The position numbers and the translations under genes were made by a program. DNA of 64,000 bases from Prorocentrum cordatum (taxonomy: Eukaryota > Sar > Dinophyceae > Prorocentrales > Prorocentraceae). The notes under the pieces were generated by a model. That model searched no databases. It was given only the letters and a program-made list of their open reading frames with translations, and was not told where the DNA came from. Location of the stretch: assembly GCA_963575745.1 (NCBI GenBank), contig CAUYUJ010015496.1, forward strand, positions 168,501 through 232,500, written 5' to 3'. Positions 1 through 9,435 of the stretch are shown here, piece after piece. The number at the start of each line of letters is the position of its first letter. The stretch's first letter is position 1.

Positions 1-462
1 CCGATGAGTCGCGAGTAGGCTGCACACGTCTGGGCGAACGACCAGTCCCGAATGCGAGGGGCTACCGTCTCGTTGACCAGCTCTGCCACTCGGGTCGTCA
101 ATCCCTGAGCAAGCTTGACATGGTCATCGGACGCGCCCACGCCCGCCGTCAGCAAGTGCTGCGAGAACTTGCCGCCTGTCCCTCTCATCGCTTGCATGTG
201 CGCCCTCAGCTGCGCCGCCTCCAAGACGCCGTTCACGCCACTGGTCGAACGCACCTTGATCCGCGGCCCCGTTGGCATAGCCAGACTCAGCCCTATCAGG
301 CCCCTGAAGGTCACGCGCACTCCCTGCATCTGCTGCATTCGACGAAGTGCCATCTGCATCCGGCGCTCTGGGTTCTGCGCCCCCCGCAGAACGTCTCGGG
401 CAGCGGATGCTTCGGTGAATAACCAGCAGGAGAGGCCTGCGTCTGCGACGGTGGCGCACGCG
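1..462 (-). CDS. Unidentified protein, coding island running off the left edge
   Basis: Read on the minus strand, one frame is open from about 462 to the window edge and has natural protein composition: VADAGLSCWLFTEASAARD, then LRGAQNPERRMQMALRRMQQ, then a mixed stretch containing GLIGLSLAMPTG, a helical segment (LEAAQLRAHMQAMRGTGGKF) and TRVAELVNETVAPRIRDWSF. The met/arg-rich helix followed by a mixed alpha/beta-looking region argues for real coding sequence and not a shadow frame. The right border is set only by where composition turns proline-rich, so a splice acceptor probably lies near 410-460. I do not recognise the family. It is in line with further minus-strand islands up to about 2.7 kb and is probably an exon of the same gene. 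Confidence 0.5.
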
Positions 463-817
463 CAGGTGGAGGAGGCCCCGCTGCCAGCGAAGCCGGCGGC
501 GGCGGGGGCGCAGCCGCCGGCGGCGGTCCAGCCGGCGGCGGCGGCGGAGGCGTTGCCGTTGCCTGTGGCGCCGCCCGTGACGGCCGAGGCGCCGCCTTCG
601 GCGGCGGCCCCGCCAGGGGAGGCGAGTCCTTGGGCGCAGGTGGCTGTCCCGCCAGGGGCGGCGGACCCGCTGCAACCGATGGTGGCCCAGCTGGGGGCGG
701 CGGGGCCATGGGCGGCGCTGGCGGCCCAGCCGGAGGCGGAGGCGGGGCCCCGCGCCTCGACGGCTCTCCCAACATAGTCGGCGGCGGGCCCTTCAGCGAC
801 GGAGGTTGCGGCGACAT
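311..817 (-). CDS. Proline-rich low-complexity reading frame
   Basis: An open minus-strand frame of 168 codons is almost entirely Pro, Ala and Gly, with runs such as PPPPPPAGPPPAAAPP. It overlaps the start of the exon-like frame at 1-462 in another register. It may be a proline-rich linker exon of the same unidentified gene, or GC-rich noncoding sequence that happens to lack stops. The high GC content makes long open frames cheap here, so confidence is low. No motif beyond the proline runs is visible. Confidence 0.25.
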   Translation of the reverse strand: MSPQPPSLKGPPPTMLGEPSRRGAPPPPPAGPPAPPMAPPPPAGPPSVAAGPPPLAGQPPAPKDSPPLAGPPPKAAPRPSRAAPQATATPPPPPPAGPPPAAAPPPPPASLAAGPPPPARAPPSQTQASPAGYSPKHPLPETFCGGRRTQSAGCRWHFVECSRCRECA

Positions 818-984
818 GGGCGGCTGCGATGGCGTGCCCGTCGCGCTATGCCTGCGACGCCGTCGAACTGTCGCGGGGCGCGTTCGGCGGCCCGTTGGCT
901 TTCACGTTCAATATGACCGCGGTCCTCGGGGCAGCCATGCGCGGGGGCTGCCCGGGCGGCGGATGCGGCGGCCCCCTGTCCGCC

Positions 985-1554
985 TCATTTAGCGACGACG
1001 TTGGAGGCGGCGGCCTGGTCTTCGCCCTGGGCGGCTTGGCCTCGGCCTGCGCCTCGGGAGGAGGAGGCGTCGAGCGCGCCCACCGTCCACCTGCCCCCCC
1101 CCTGCCAAGCCAAGAATTCTTCGCGCCGCGGCAGTTCCCGCTTGAAGGCGGCGCCACTGCCGAGCCCGCTGTCGGCCACGGCATCGACGGTCCCGTCGGT
1201 GAGCCGCCGGCGGCACAGCCGCTGAGTGAAGTCCGGGTCGGTGTTGGACGCCACTGAAATCTCTTCCTCATAGAAATCCCAGGTTGTGGTGGATGTGATA
1301 CGTTGGGGAAACCGTTCCCCGCTTCCGCGGGAATCCTCAGCTGCCGCCTCCAAGCCGGGTCCTGCGGGACATAATCCATCAGCCACAACCACTTCAAATG
1401 CGCAGCACTGTCCACCCATCCATCCACAACACGGCCTTTCTTCAAACCTGTTCAAGCCAGCCTCGGAGAAATACGGGAAAGCATCATTCGCCCACTCTGG
1501 TCGTTGTGGCCTGTGTCGTCCGCGCCCCTCGCGAGGTCCACCGTCGTCGGGCAT
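985..1554 (-). CDS. Unidentified protein, coding island
   Basis: The minus-strand frame has good composition in its middle: WANDAFPYFSEAGLNRFEE, then CCGWMGGQCCAFEVVVADG, then TTTWDFYEEEISVASNTDPD and RREEFLAWQGG. The acidic/aromatic mix and lack of low complexity are unlike the neighbouring shadow frames. The end near 985 becomes Ala/Gly-rich and may be beyond the real exon. It is collinear with islands at 1452-2497, so these are read as parts of one gene. Four cysteines within about ten residues could bind metal, but I recognise no named domain. Confidence 0.5.
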   Translation of the reverse strand: MPDDGGPREGRGRHRPQRPEWANDAFPYFSEAGLNRFEERPCCGWMGGQCCAFEVVVADGLCPAGPGLEAAAEDSRGSGERFPQRITSTTTWDFYEEEISVASNTDPDFTQRLCRRRLTDGTVDAVADSGLGSGAAFKRELPRREEFLAWQGGGRWTVGALDASSSRGAGRGQAAQGEDQAAASNVVAK

Positions 1555-2070
1555 TTATCGATGCCACAACACTCGGATTGCCCGCGCCTGTCATTCGCCA
1601 GGCACGCGAAGGCATCCTCGAGCGTCACCGTCGCGACGTTGCGCCAGAGGTTCCGCGTGGCCTCTTGGGCCCACCGACCAGCAAGCATTGCATGCTGGTC
1701 GGTGGTCATGCACGGTCTCGGCATGCGGAAGTAGCAGTTGGCTTGATCGCCCCCCCATTGGGCGGTCACGATGGCCGAGAACTCCTTCACCTTTACCCCG
1801 CCTTCGGGAAGCTGCCAGTCTTGGCCCTAAATCACAGGAAAGGCACATCCGATTCCGCCGCCAGCAGTGGGGGCCAGGGACCCAGGGGACATGCCCCAAC
1901 GCCGTCCTTATCCAGAAGGCCCTCCTCAGTTCGTCGGGGAGCATAGCTCCGCCCCCCTGCACGAAGTAGTCGGGGTCGTGCACGGCATTCACGAGCAGGC
2001 CAACGAGCCCCCGATTGAATATGGCGTCGTTTGGGTCGGTGAACATGGGCAGACGAAGTTGGAGTCTCAT
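1452..2070 (-). CDS. Unidentified protein, two adjoining coding islands
   Basis: Two minus-strand frames join here. The first (about 2070-1860) reads LRLPMFTDPNDAIFNRGLVG, then NAVHDPDYFVQGGGAMLPDE and LRRAFWIRTALGH. The second (about 1790-1470) reads MKEFSAIVTAQWGGDQANCY, then CMTTDQHAMLAGRWAQEATR and NLWRNVATVTLEDAFACLAND. The change of frame between them fits an intron at about 1790-1860 or decay. Composition is that of a folded protein. The segment holds a 13-bp inverted repeat (1671-1705). The function is not recognised. Confidence 0.5.
1671..1705. repeat. 13-bp perfect inverted repeat with 9-nt loop
   Basis: CCACCGACCAGCA at 1671-1683 is followed, after nine bases, by its exact reverse complement at 1693-1705. 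The structure lies inside a probable minus-strand exon (around the residues MTTDQHAMLAGRW). It may be a chance coding palindrome or the scar of a small inverted-repeat insertion. Confidence 0.6.
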
Positions 2071-2099
2071 CTTCCTGGTTCCTCATCAATTTCTGCCAG

Positions 2100-2497
2100 T
2101 GCGCGCCCGATACCGAGGCCGAGGACCTGGCACAGGCAAGGCACCTGATACCACGGGACGACATGGGCACGTCACGCCAGCCGACCCCCGTCTTCTCCTC
2201 GTACATGTCTCCGTCGTTGGCCATCTGCACGTCGCCCCCTCGCGTCGGCATCCGCACGTGCAGCCCCTCCTTCCTGAAGTCGCCAACATTGACAAGATCG
2301 CAGTACTGTTCCTTGCCACGCTTGAAGCAGATACGGCGCCGTGCCCGGCGGCGCTGCTCGGTTTCTGGACCCTTCGGGACGTTCCCTGACAAGTCGACCC
2401 AGTCGCGCATCTCCTTCGCGAGCGCGGCGCATTTCACCTCCAACGGCTTGGCGGGGTCGTCGATGGCCGCCGCCATGGGAGGACACCCGAAGGCGTT
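2100..2497 (-). CDS. Unidentified protein, upstream coding island
   Basis: Part of a longer open minus-strand frame (2704-1832) whose middle is protein-like: DDPAKPLEVKCAALAKEMRD, then WVDLSGNVPKGPETEQRRRA, RRRICFKRGKEQYCDLVNVG and a charged tail with DVQMANDGDMYEEKTGVGW. Upstream residues (CKRQGRCGACRCC) are cysteine-rich but may be outside the exon. It is probably the 5'-most visible exon of the minus-strand gene that continues to the left edge. Family unknown. Splice borders cannot be fixed by eye because dinoflagellate introns tolerate non-GT donors. Confidence 0.5.
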
Positions 2498-2699
2498 CGG
2501 GGCGCGGGCCCACGGGCAAACATAATTTCCTGGATGCCGCGAAGGCGGCCGTGCGAGACGCACGCCGGCATCTCGTCGACGGGAGGACTTGGCTTCCTCG
2601 CTGGGGGCGCTCGGCGCACAGCACCGACACGCGCCGCATCTTCCCTGCCTCTTGCAAGCCCGGTTGGCCCGCACGCAGTGGGCGCCTGGAAAGTCGCTG

Positions 2700-3380
2700 G
2701 CCAAGGCTCGGGCGGCCGCGGAGCGCGCGGCGAGAAATGATCAAGGGAGCAGCTGGAATCGCGGGGGTCACCTGGAGGCGCGCGGGCGGCACCAGCGCCG
2801 ATGCCCGAGTGGCCTCGAGCCGACGCGACAGCGAGCGCGCGCGAACGAGGAGATGCGAGGAGAACAGCAGCGACGGCAGCAGCCCCAGCAGCCGCACTCG
2901 CAACTAACACATGCACACGTTTGGCAAACTCGCCCGTATAATCCTCAGCAATATTACAATCCCGTCCGCGCGTTTCAACATGACGAGACCCCTTAGCCTC
3001 ATCAAGGCCTTCTCGTCGCCGCCCCTACGGCACATGATTTCATTCACACTGCCAGGGCGAACCGCCTACAAGGAATGGGGCCCACAACGCAATGCGAAAA
3101 CCGCGGGGATCATCAACCTTCTCTACGGCACAGGCTAGAACTGCTTCCGCAGACGCGCAACAACACAATTCTGGTATACCATATTCTCTGGCCTGCCCAA
3201 CCTGCAATTCGGCCCATAGCAGCCTCTCGGGGTAATTGGACGTTCCTCTCGAGGACCCCGTTGCCGGCGTCGCCCGGGCGCCACCTGCGAAGGGACTCTC
3301 GACATGATCAAGGTGAACCTCGGTAGCCGCGCACTCCGATCTTTCAGCGCTAGCCATTCGCACGCAGGGCGTTGTCTCCC
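2700..3380. other. No supported gene
   Basis: This gap lies between the unidentified gene and the copia-type element. Open frames on both strands have arginine- or alanine-rich shadow composition. One minus-strand stretch near 3040-3260 (YPERLLWAELQVGQAREYGI and CAVEKVDDPRGFRIALWAPF) looks mildly protein-like. It could be the 3' flank of the element or a separate fragment, but I cannot support a call. Confidence 0.4.
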
Positions 3381-3388
3381 TCTTGGGT

Positions 3389-4574
3389 TTACCCCTGTTT
3401 GGACGCGCAGGCATCTTCGTCGCCTTCTCGCCAGCGATCTCCCCACCAGCAACGCGAGCGGATTCGGTGCGAGCCTCGGCATGGGGGCCCCCCGGGTTTG
3501 ATAGGCTCGGCACCCTCGCCACCGAGCAAAGACCCCACGAAACTGTCACAGATACTCGCTGCCCAAAATGTCGGGGCCATCACTTGAATCAGGTAGCTCA
3601 CATTGGCCCAGGACGGAGGCTGTTCACACCTCTTAGCACCAACGTCAGCGGCTTGGCCCTGTGCCGGACAGCACGCCAAGTCGAGAATGCCTCTCGCGAA
3701 CTATCCCGCCACGGCTGCTGCATCTATCCGATGCGTCCGCGGCGAACGCATGAGCTCATGCGATCCTCCGGACTCACAGACATTCACTACTGCCTGGTTG
3801 TCCTCCACTAAACTCAGCCTTCGGAGGTCTCCACGGCAAACGCTCCCACAAGGGCAATGCAGGCAGCAGTTCTCTACGGACTGCCTCATCAGCCGATGCA
3901 ATCTGCGCCTCGCGCGCTGCGAGAAGTAGCAATCTGTCGCCTTGAGTTGCAGCTCTGCAGAACCCGGGCACTAGGTCCCCACAATGTCTGCGCATTGGCG
4001 TTCGTGCTCCGATGTGTCCTGATACAAATGGCAAGGTCCGCATCCGCGCATTGCCTCATCCAGACTTCTGCGGACTCGTCTCCCCCTAAGGACACCATTC
4101 GGTAGCGCAGTGTCGCCATTATGTAACATGCGAGTCGGGAGAGTCACATGTCCTGCTGTTCGGTCCACTTAGCAACGCATGATGCCAGCGTCCACGCTGC
4201 CCGGAGCAAGTCGCACCTGGCCATTCTTTCGCCATAGAGGATCTTCCTTACCACCTTCGCCGCAGTCGGCTCTTGCACTCCAGACGGAGCCCGCGGTCGA
4301 AGGTCGGGAGACCCGTCATCCACCATCGGGTGTCCACCTACAGCTGGTACTTTGCCTTCAGGACCCACATTTGCGTCAACCCATAAGCATGCCGCTAATG
4401 CCTCCTCGGCCGGGTAAACCCCGTCTCCACGGGGGGCACCCTGCCCGTCCTCTAAGCTCGTCAACTCAGGGCCGTAACGGGCACCAGCCAGCGGGTACGT
4501 CTCAGGGTCTGCATCTGTCAGCTCGGCGTAGAGCTTGACGCACGATGAAGAAATCTTTCATGTCATATTCCATT
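3389..4574 (-). pseudogene. Copia-type RNase H and C-terminal end of pol
   Basis: The first frame (4464-4144) ends AAKVVRKILYGERMARCDLL and RAAWTLASCVAKWTEQ, matching the RT connection. The next (4119-3889) reads LRYRMVSLGGDESAEVW and ADADLAICIRTHRSTNANAQ, where the Asp of 'Y-A-D-A-D-x-A' is the first RNase H catalytic residue. Then REAQIASADEAVRRELLPAL (the Glu helix), LVEDNQAVVNVCESG (the 'E-D-N-x-A' Asp motif) and RSPRTHRIDAAAVAG follow in further frames. AADVGAKRCEQPPSWANVSY closes the pol. All catalytic blocks are visible but spread over four frames. Confidence 0.8.
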
Positions 4575-5164
4575 GCCTGTACTTCTCGGCCCTGGCACAT
4601 AGGGCCCCTTGGGCACCCCCCCCTCGATGTCGCTGACATAGTCATCGGTCATCTCGGCCGGTCCAGCGAGCGTACAGAAGCAGCTGGGGTTCTCGTTCGC
4701 TGGGGTTTGTACTTCGGGACAGCAGGAAGCGGCGAGTCTCTCGGCCGCCCCCCGGACAGCGCGCATCATCGCCCGCGGATTGGTGGAACAATATCGCTAC
4801 AATGTTCCTAGGGCCCATAGTACCCCCCGGAAGCTTGGCACAGATCCCCCCCCCTTTTCTGGCCTCTTGGGGATCCGATAAGTCCTCTTATTATTTCCCC
4901 GTCGTAATCCATGGTAACGTGTCGAACGACTGATCTCCAATCCGGCCCAGATGGCAGGGGCGGCCTGAAGCGTCTCGCATTGGCGTCATATCGTACCCAG
5001 ACTTGCTGGCCTGACGGCACACGGCATGACCCGTCGCTGCACACCGGGGTCGCTCCTGCAGCCACAGCCAAGCTAGGGCCACAGAAACCAGCGTCGGCCG
5101 CCGCTGCGCCCTTCGGCCCCCGCGCCTTCGGGAGCGGAGGATCTGGCGCAATCCGATCTTCACC
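4575..5164 (-). pseudogene. RT-RNase H linker of the copia-type element
   Basis: The minus strand here reads VPSGQQVWVRYDANARRFRP, then DWRSVVRHVTMDYDGEIIRG, followed by several stops. Extended linkers with 'V-x-Y' and 'V-V-R-H-V-T' stretches occur between RT and RNase H in this family. At its end GREVQAMEYDMKDFF matches the 'V-R-x-M-E-Y-D-M-x-x-F' segment that restarts the conserved part. Confidence 0.5.
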
Positions 5165-5392
5165 CTGTCAGTCAATCCACCTTTCTGAGAGTCTATGCTC
5201 ACAGCCGAAATATCGCCCCACCGGAGTGGGCGGATCCACATCAACGCCGTTGGACGCAATCTCCAAAGGGCCCAGTATGAGGCCAACTTTTCTGTCTGTT
5301 TCCACACTGTCAAGAAAAGCGTCAGCTCCAGGCGGCAATCCAAATTGCGCCAGGACGGGATCGGTGCAGAGCCGCGCCCTTAGATACCACAT
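5165..5392 (-). pseudogene. Copia-type RT, palm with destroyed YVDD box
   Basis: One frame reads DCRLELTLFLTVWKQTEKLA, where the conserved 'T-V-Y-V-D-D-F-K' catalytic box is expected. The two Asp codons have been replaced while the length is kept. A +1-shifted frame then gives NGVDVDPPTPVGRYFGCEHR and LSERW, which matches the 'P-P-T-P-x-G-R-Y-L-G-C-E-H' stretch after the catalytic box. Loss of both Asp residues makes this RT inactive whatever the frameshifts. Confidence 0.75.
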
Positions 5393-5440
5393 GACTTCGC
5401 AATGCTGTCTTCTATATCCCCCAGCGTCAGGATGAAGTTA

Positions 5441-5812
5441 AAACGCCAAACGCAGGGGACATACTGGGTCATGCATACCCGCCCAGACCTCGGGCCACAC
5501 TTCCTTCGGTAGTCTAACCCACGCAGGCGCCCCCCCAAACTACGACTGAGCACCCGTCTGACGCGCGTCGACCTGCTAGAGCCCAGAGGCATCGGCAGTT
5601 CTGCTCGCCTGCATCGCGGCAGGACAAGACGAAAATGATTGACACAGTGCTGCGTTATTGCCCAGATCGACGACGTCGGATCCGTCGAAAACGACGCGCC
5701 CCTTGAACTTCCCATCCTTGTCCCCCTGGTAGCTCGGCGTTATTTTCGAGAAGAGCCGGCCAATGCGGAATGTATCACCACCCATAATTGTCCGCACTTG
5801 ACTCAGCTCCAT
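5441..5812 (-). pseudogene. Copia-type reverse transcriptase, fingers and palm start
   Basis: The 5812-5576 frame reads MELSQVRTIMGGDTFRIGRL and then GKFKGRVVFDGSDVVDLGNN, AALCQSFSSCPAAMQASRTA, the typical opening of dinoflagellate copia-type RT ('K-x-K-x-R-V-V-F-x-G' and 'S-S-x-P-A-x-M-x-A'). After a stop near 5576, QVDARQ carries the motif A Asp, and in a third frame AWVRLPKEVWPEVWAGMHDP with VCPLRLAF matches the 'W-V-R-L-P' to 'D-P-V-C-P-L' segment and then hits a TAA (5438-5440). Similarity is strong over short blocks, but the frame is broken three times within 380 bases. Confidence 0.8.
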
Positions 5813-6580
5813 AACTGCACTATCTTCTCACGCGTTAGTTTCAGGCACTCTACCCCATTCCGTCTTCAAAGCGGCGGCGGCCCCTTCACTGGTCGCCGCC
5901 TCAGACTGAGCACCCGGTCCTGCGACGCAAGCAGCGCTGGACACATCCGCGACCCACTTGGATGACTGGATGGCATTGCAAACGAATCCGATTCGTCACA
6001 CCGATAAGAGCGCCCGTGGAGGGGGCGCAGCACGGTCGCAATCCAGGCTCTTTCTCCCAGCGCTGAAAACTGCTCGCGTCTCGTAGTCAAGGCCTACCGG
6101 CAGCCGCCGCGCAGGTCTTGCCCGCAGAGCCCCTTGCAGTCTCACATCTGGGATAGAAGCCGAGGCCAGCGCCCACGCCATTCACACCACAGGCAATATT
6201 CTCATCATCGCTCGCCGTAACGTCACGGACATAATCGCCAGACGCACTTGGGATGGGAGCATCTCGCCCGCGGCCGACACGACACATGTGACTGGGGGTC
6301 TCGGAATAGTGATTCCGCTCTCCTGCGGCAGGTCAGCGTTCGGATCCTTCCCCCTTCTGCCTTGAACTCGGCAATCGCCCTCGCCCTAGCTGGCCCCCCA
6401 TCTTCCACCACCGACCTGAGTGAACGCCTGGACTGTCGAGTCCGAGTCCTCTTCAACCAGGCCTTGCCAGGCGCGGGGCCATCCGCCCCCGCGGCATCGG
6501 GGGCACGATATCGCGGGTCATAATGAAAAACCACGCGTGCATGTGTCGTCTTGCTCTTACCCGTTAATTGTAGAGGCTGG

Positions 6581-7221
6581 CTAACTTTCAAACGTGACTT
6601 GCCCACAGTGACGACGTCTCGCTGAAATATTCGCCTGCTTGCACATTCTGGGCGGTTTGACCCATGATTTGCTGAAGCTTCGGCCCCCCCCATATCCTGG
6701 GCAGCTTGGAAATTGGATTGTCTCGCAAAAATAACTAACCTCCCCCTCAGCCAACGAGCCCCCCCCCCCCGGCACCAATATAACGCGCAGCTCTCCGCTT
6801 GGCTCCCGCGGGCAGCGGCGCGGCGGGAGGAGGCCGGGAGGGCCCTTCGTCGCCCGTCGGGCGCTCCCCCGCCACGCCCACTGCCACCTCTCCTGCCCCC
6901 TCGTCACGGGCAGGAGGCAGCGGCATCTCTACCGCGTCCGCTCGACGACGCGGACCCCCACCCCGACGACTGGCCGCCTTCGGGGGGCTTCTTCTGCCTA
7001 CCGCCGGCGACGTTGTCTCCGGACAGCAGGTTTCCCAAATCGAACGAAGGCATCGTGATCGACGCAAGGTCATAGGCCTTCCTCAATGGGAAATAAGCTG
7101 CAGCTCCCGAAGGCTCGCTGTCAGCTACTCCGCCTTGACCCGTCTCGACCGACCGCCGCCTCGACACCAATGTCAGCCCATACCTGATCTCACCATTCCA
7201 CGATTGGTCCCCGCCATACAT
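6581..7221 (-). pseudogene. Integrase-RT linker of the copia-type element
   Basis: Between integrase and RT the minus strand reads RYGLTLVSRRRSVETGQGGV, then GAAAYFPLRKAYDLASITMP and a Ser/Gly/Arg-rich tail. Linkers of this kind (a short 'V-x-x-V-x-x-x-x-x-G-x-x-x-F-P-L-K-x-x-Y' stretch, then low complexity) separate IN and RT in dinoflagellate copia-type pol. The 6.6-6.2 kb continuation has no clear motif. Assignment rests mainly on position. Confidence 0.4.
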
Positions 7222-7224
7222 TCT

Positions 7225-8109
7225 TCATGCCAGTCTTGAAATCGAGTCCGTCAAACTGATCAAACGGCATGCAATAATGGCCGGGTCCGACTCGCCCCCT
7301 CGCGTGATGGACATAGCCCAGGTAGATACCAACTCACGTTCGAGGGCTTGTCTTGGGTCGACGAATGCGGGGCTCAGAAGGCGGGCATCGCGCGGCGGAA
7401 CCGAAAGGCACCAGGGACCCATCGAATGATGCACCATCTCTGCCACGCTGATCCGCCCGCCCCTCCCTCCTGCGCACAGTAGCGCACAGCGCGCACCCAG
7501 CACGGAGCCGGCAACCCTGCCGCGACGAAGATACTTCTGGCCCCGCCCTGCACCATGGCGCCAGCCCCCCCCCCGCCACCGAAATCTGCTTCGCATTCGC
7601 GGGCTGCGTGGAATCATGCGCGGTCATAGACTCACTCAAAGGATGCACGTCCAGTGACTTGCACGCCCTTTTCAAATCGGGAGCCGCGCCCGCATAGATG
7701 CAATGTAGTCTAGCTTCTCGGATGGCGCCCTGAGGTTCACGTGGAAATCGACCACGTACTCGGCCAGCTTGTCACGAATACTCTGGATTGCCAGGACGCC
7801 CGCGCACCGGCCGGGCAGCGTCACGCACGAGGTTTCCCCGCAGAGCCCCCTCGATAGCTCATCAGCCGCGAACCAGTGGTCCATGGCGCACAGGCCACCA
7901 CCTAACCTCGTCGGCATGGAGCATGGTCGCATCTGCTTGCAACCCTCGGCATGATTATGCCTTTGTTGCGTTCCCAACGTCTTTGCCCACTGGCACGTAG
8001 AACAGATTCTTAGGCGCGCGTGTAGGCAGACGCTGGTGTGAGACGGCCTCGCACTGGAGGCGCCCGTATTCCGTCGCCCCCTCGGGCCCTGCTCCTTCCG
8101 TTGGGCCAT
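7225..8109 (-). pseudogene. Copia-type integrase, broken in several frames
   Basis: Three pieces can be followed. In the first frame, GGLCAMDHWFAADELSRGLC holds an Asp placed like the first catalytic Asp of a retroviral-type integrase core, and IRDKLAEYVVDFHVNL follows. Next comes DLKRACKSLDVHPLSE with a later NAKQIS, where the N-G-x-x-E-R-like catalytic Glu region appears altered. In other frames MVQGGARSIFVAAGLPAPCW matches the helix after the core, and GIYLGYVHHARGRVGPGHYC with PFDQFDGLDFKTGMK matches the C-terminal region. At least two frameshifts separate these pieces. The frames overlap other readings, but the order and spacing fit one integrase. Confidence 0.7.
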
Positions 8110-8374
8110 CGCCGCGGTCGTCGACTACCTCCGCGGCCCCTGGCCCCTCGGGCGCCACATCGGCGACCTCTTCTTCGACCGTCGAGCGACGAGACGCAGC
8201 CTCGCCCAAGCTTCGGCATTGAAGTCGCGCTCCTGCAGCACAGCCGCGGTCGGGCATCGGCGCCGAAAGGGCGTTCCTGCTAACAGGACCCGCGCCCATG
8301 TTCGCCCATCCGGAGTCTTGCCGCTCCACTGGGCCCACAGTAGAAATAGGCGAGGACATCAGGCATTGGTGCAA
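7955..8374 (-). pseudogene. Pre-integrase (gag_pre-integrs-like) segment
   Basis: The end of this frame reads YGRLQCEAVSHQRLPTRAPK followed by NLFYVPVGKDVGNATKA. The pattern 'E-A-x-S-x-x-H-x-x-T-H-x-P-K-N' before a cysteine pair is the usual pre-integrase zinc-binding segment in dinoflagellate copia-like elements. Here the expected C-x-x-C is replaced, so the finger is probably lost. Upstream residues are acidic (STVEEEVADVAPEG), as is common for the linker before integrase. Confidence 0.55.
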
Positions 8375-8949
8375 CTGCCCCGTCCGCGGTCCAAAACTCC
8401 CTTGGCGCCATCCGACTGGATGTCCAGCTTGCCGCCCGAGTAGGATCCTTTGCCATTACCTTCCGCGAGCGCAACCCAAGGTTTGCGCGGCGCCTGATTG
8501 CCTGCACCCATCGCGACAGGACCACCCAGGCTAGACCTCGCGCCGATCCCCACACATGCCCACCGCCCAAGCTCAGGCGAACCGCAGAGCCCCCCCACTG
8601 GCATCACGCTCGGAGTCTCCCGCATGACAGTCGTCTCACTTTCCCCTATATTCAGCTCGTCGCCGGCTATCCCGACCGCTCCGAGGGCCCTGGACTGGCC
8701 GCCCGCCGCAGCCAGGGCAACGGGGGCGGCGAGCGGAGAGATCACGCCCATCATCCCCCCCCCCGGCAAGTACTTGACGGAAATCAGGTTCGAGCCGAAG
8801 CCCGCGTCAACAACGAACAGCACGGGTCCAAGACGCACGGGGCCGACCTTCACCCCTCTGAGCCTTTCGTTTTCCAAGCAGATACAACGGCGATGCGTTC
8901 GTCGTCGCGCCCCCTGCCGGCGCCACTGAGCTCGCCATCGGACTGTCAC
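8359..8949 (-). pseudogene. Copia-type aspartic protease region
   Basis: The frame contains VLFVVDAGFGSNLISVKYLP, which fits the retroelement protease active site (hydrophobic-hydrophobic-D-T/S-G-A/C-G) with the core DAGFG in place of DTG. About 50 residues later GESETTVMRETPSVMPVGGL matches the flap-distal part of dinoflagellate copia proteases, where a 'TPSVLSVG'-like stretch follows the active site. The substitution of the residue after the catalytic Asp and the frame breaks on both sides suggest it is inactive. It sits directly upstream (on the minus strand) of the pre-integrase segment, as expected for copia pol. Confidence 0.65.
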
Positions 8950-9435
8950 CCCCAGCTAACCCACATACGGCAGACCTCCTGCTCCAGAGCAACGGCCTCG
9001 TCACAAGCCACACACCCGTGGATCTTCACCCTGCGCGCTTCTCAGCCCACTGAGGATGAAACTTGACGGGATTAGCCCGTGCACTTGGCATCAACCTCGT
9101 CTCTTTGCGCATCGGTCGAGGAGCCCAAGTGGCCGGCTGCGGCGCGCCCGGGCCCATTCGCACCTTCCTCTGCGCATTGACGGGAACACGCTTCAGTCCA
9201 CATGTCCGTTCTGACAGGGCGCCCCAGCCAAGCCCCCCGCCCCCCAGCAGTTCGAGAGCCTGTTTCGGGAGCGTCATACCCCCCCAGACTGCGGGCACCT
9301 CAACAATTTCACATGTAGGCCATCCGCGTTCCATCCCTGTTCGTGCGCCAGCGCAGCCAGACTGTCATCATCACGTCCAAAAGCGCGGCTATCATGACCT
9401 TGTCCATGACCCGCGAGAGTCTCGATCGAGGCTGG

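Larger units (their letters stand above)
3389..8949 (-). mobile_element. Decayed Ty1/copia-type retroelement pol
   Basis: Reading right to left on the minus strand, recognisable pieces occur in copia order: aspartic protease (8.9-8.5 kb), a pre-integrase finger-like segment (8.2-7.95 kb), integrase (7.95-7.2 kb), RT (5.8-5.1 kb), a variable linker, then RNase H and the C-terminal end (4.6-3.5 kb). Integrase before RT is the diagnostic order for Ty1/copia. Frames shift and stops interrupt many times, so it is a pseudogene. I recognise no long terminal repeats; dinoflagellate copia-like copies are commonly fragmentary. The element is described from its own broken pieces only. Domain similarity is judged by eye. 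Confidence 0.8.
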
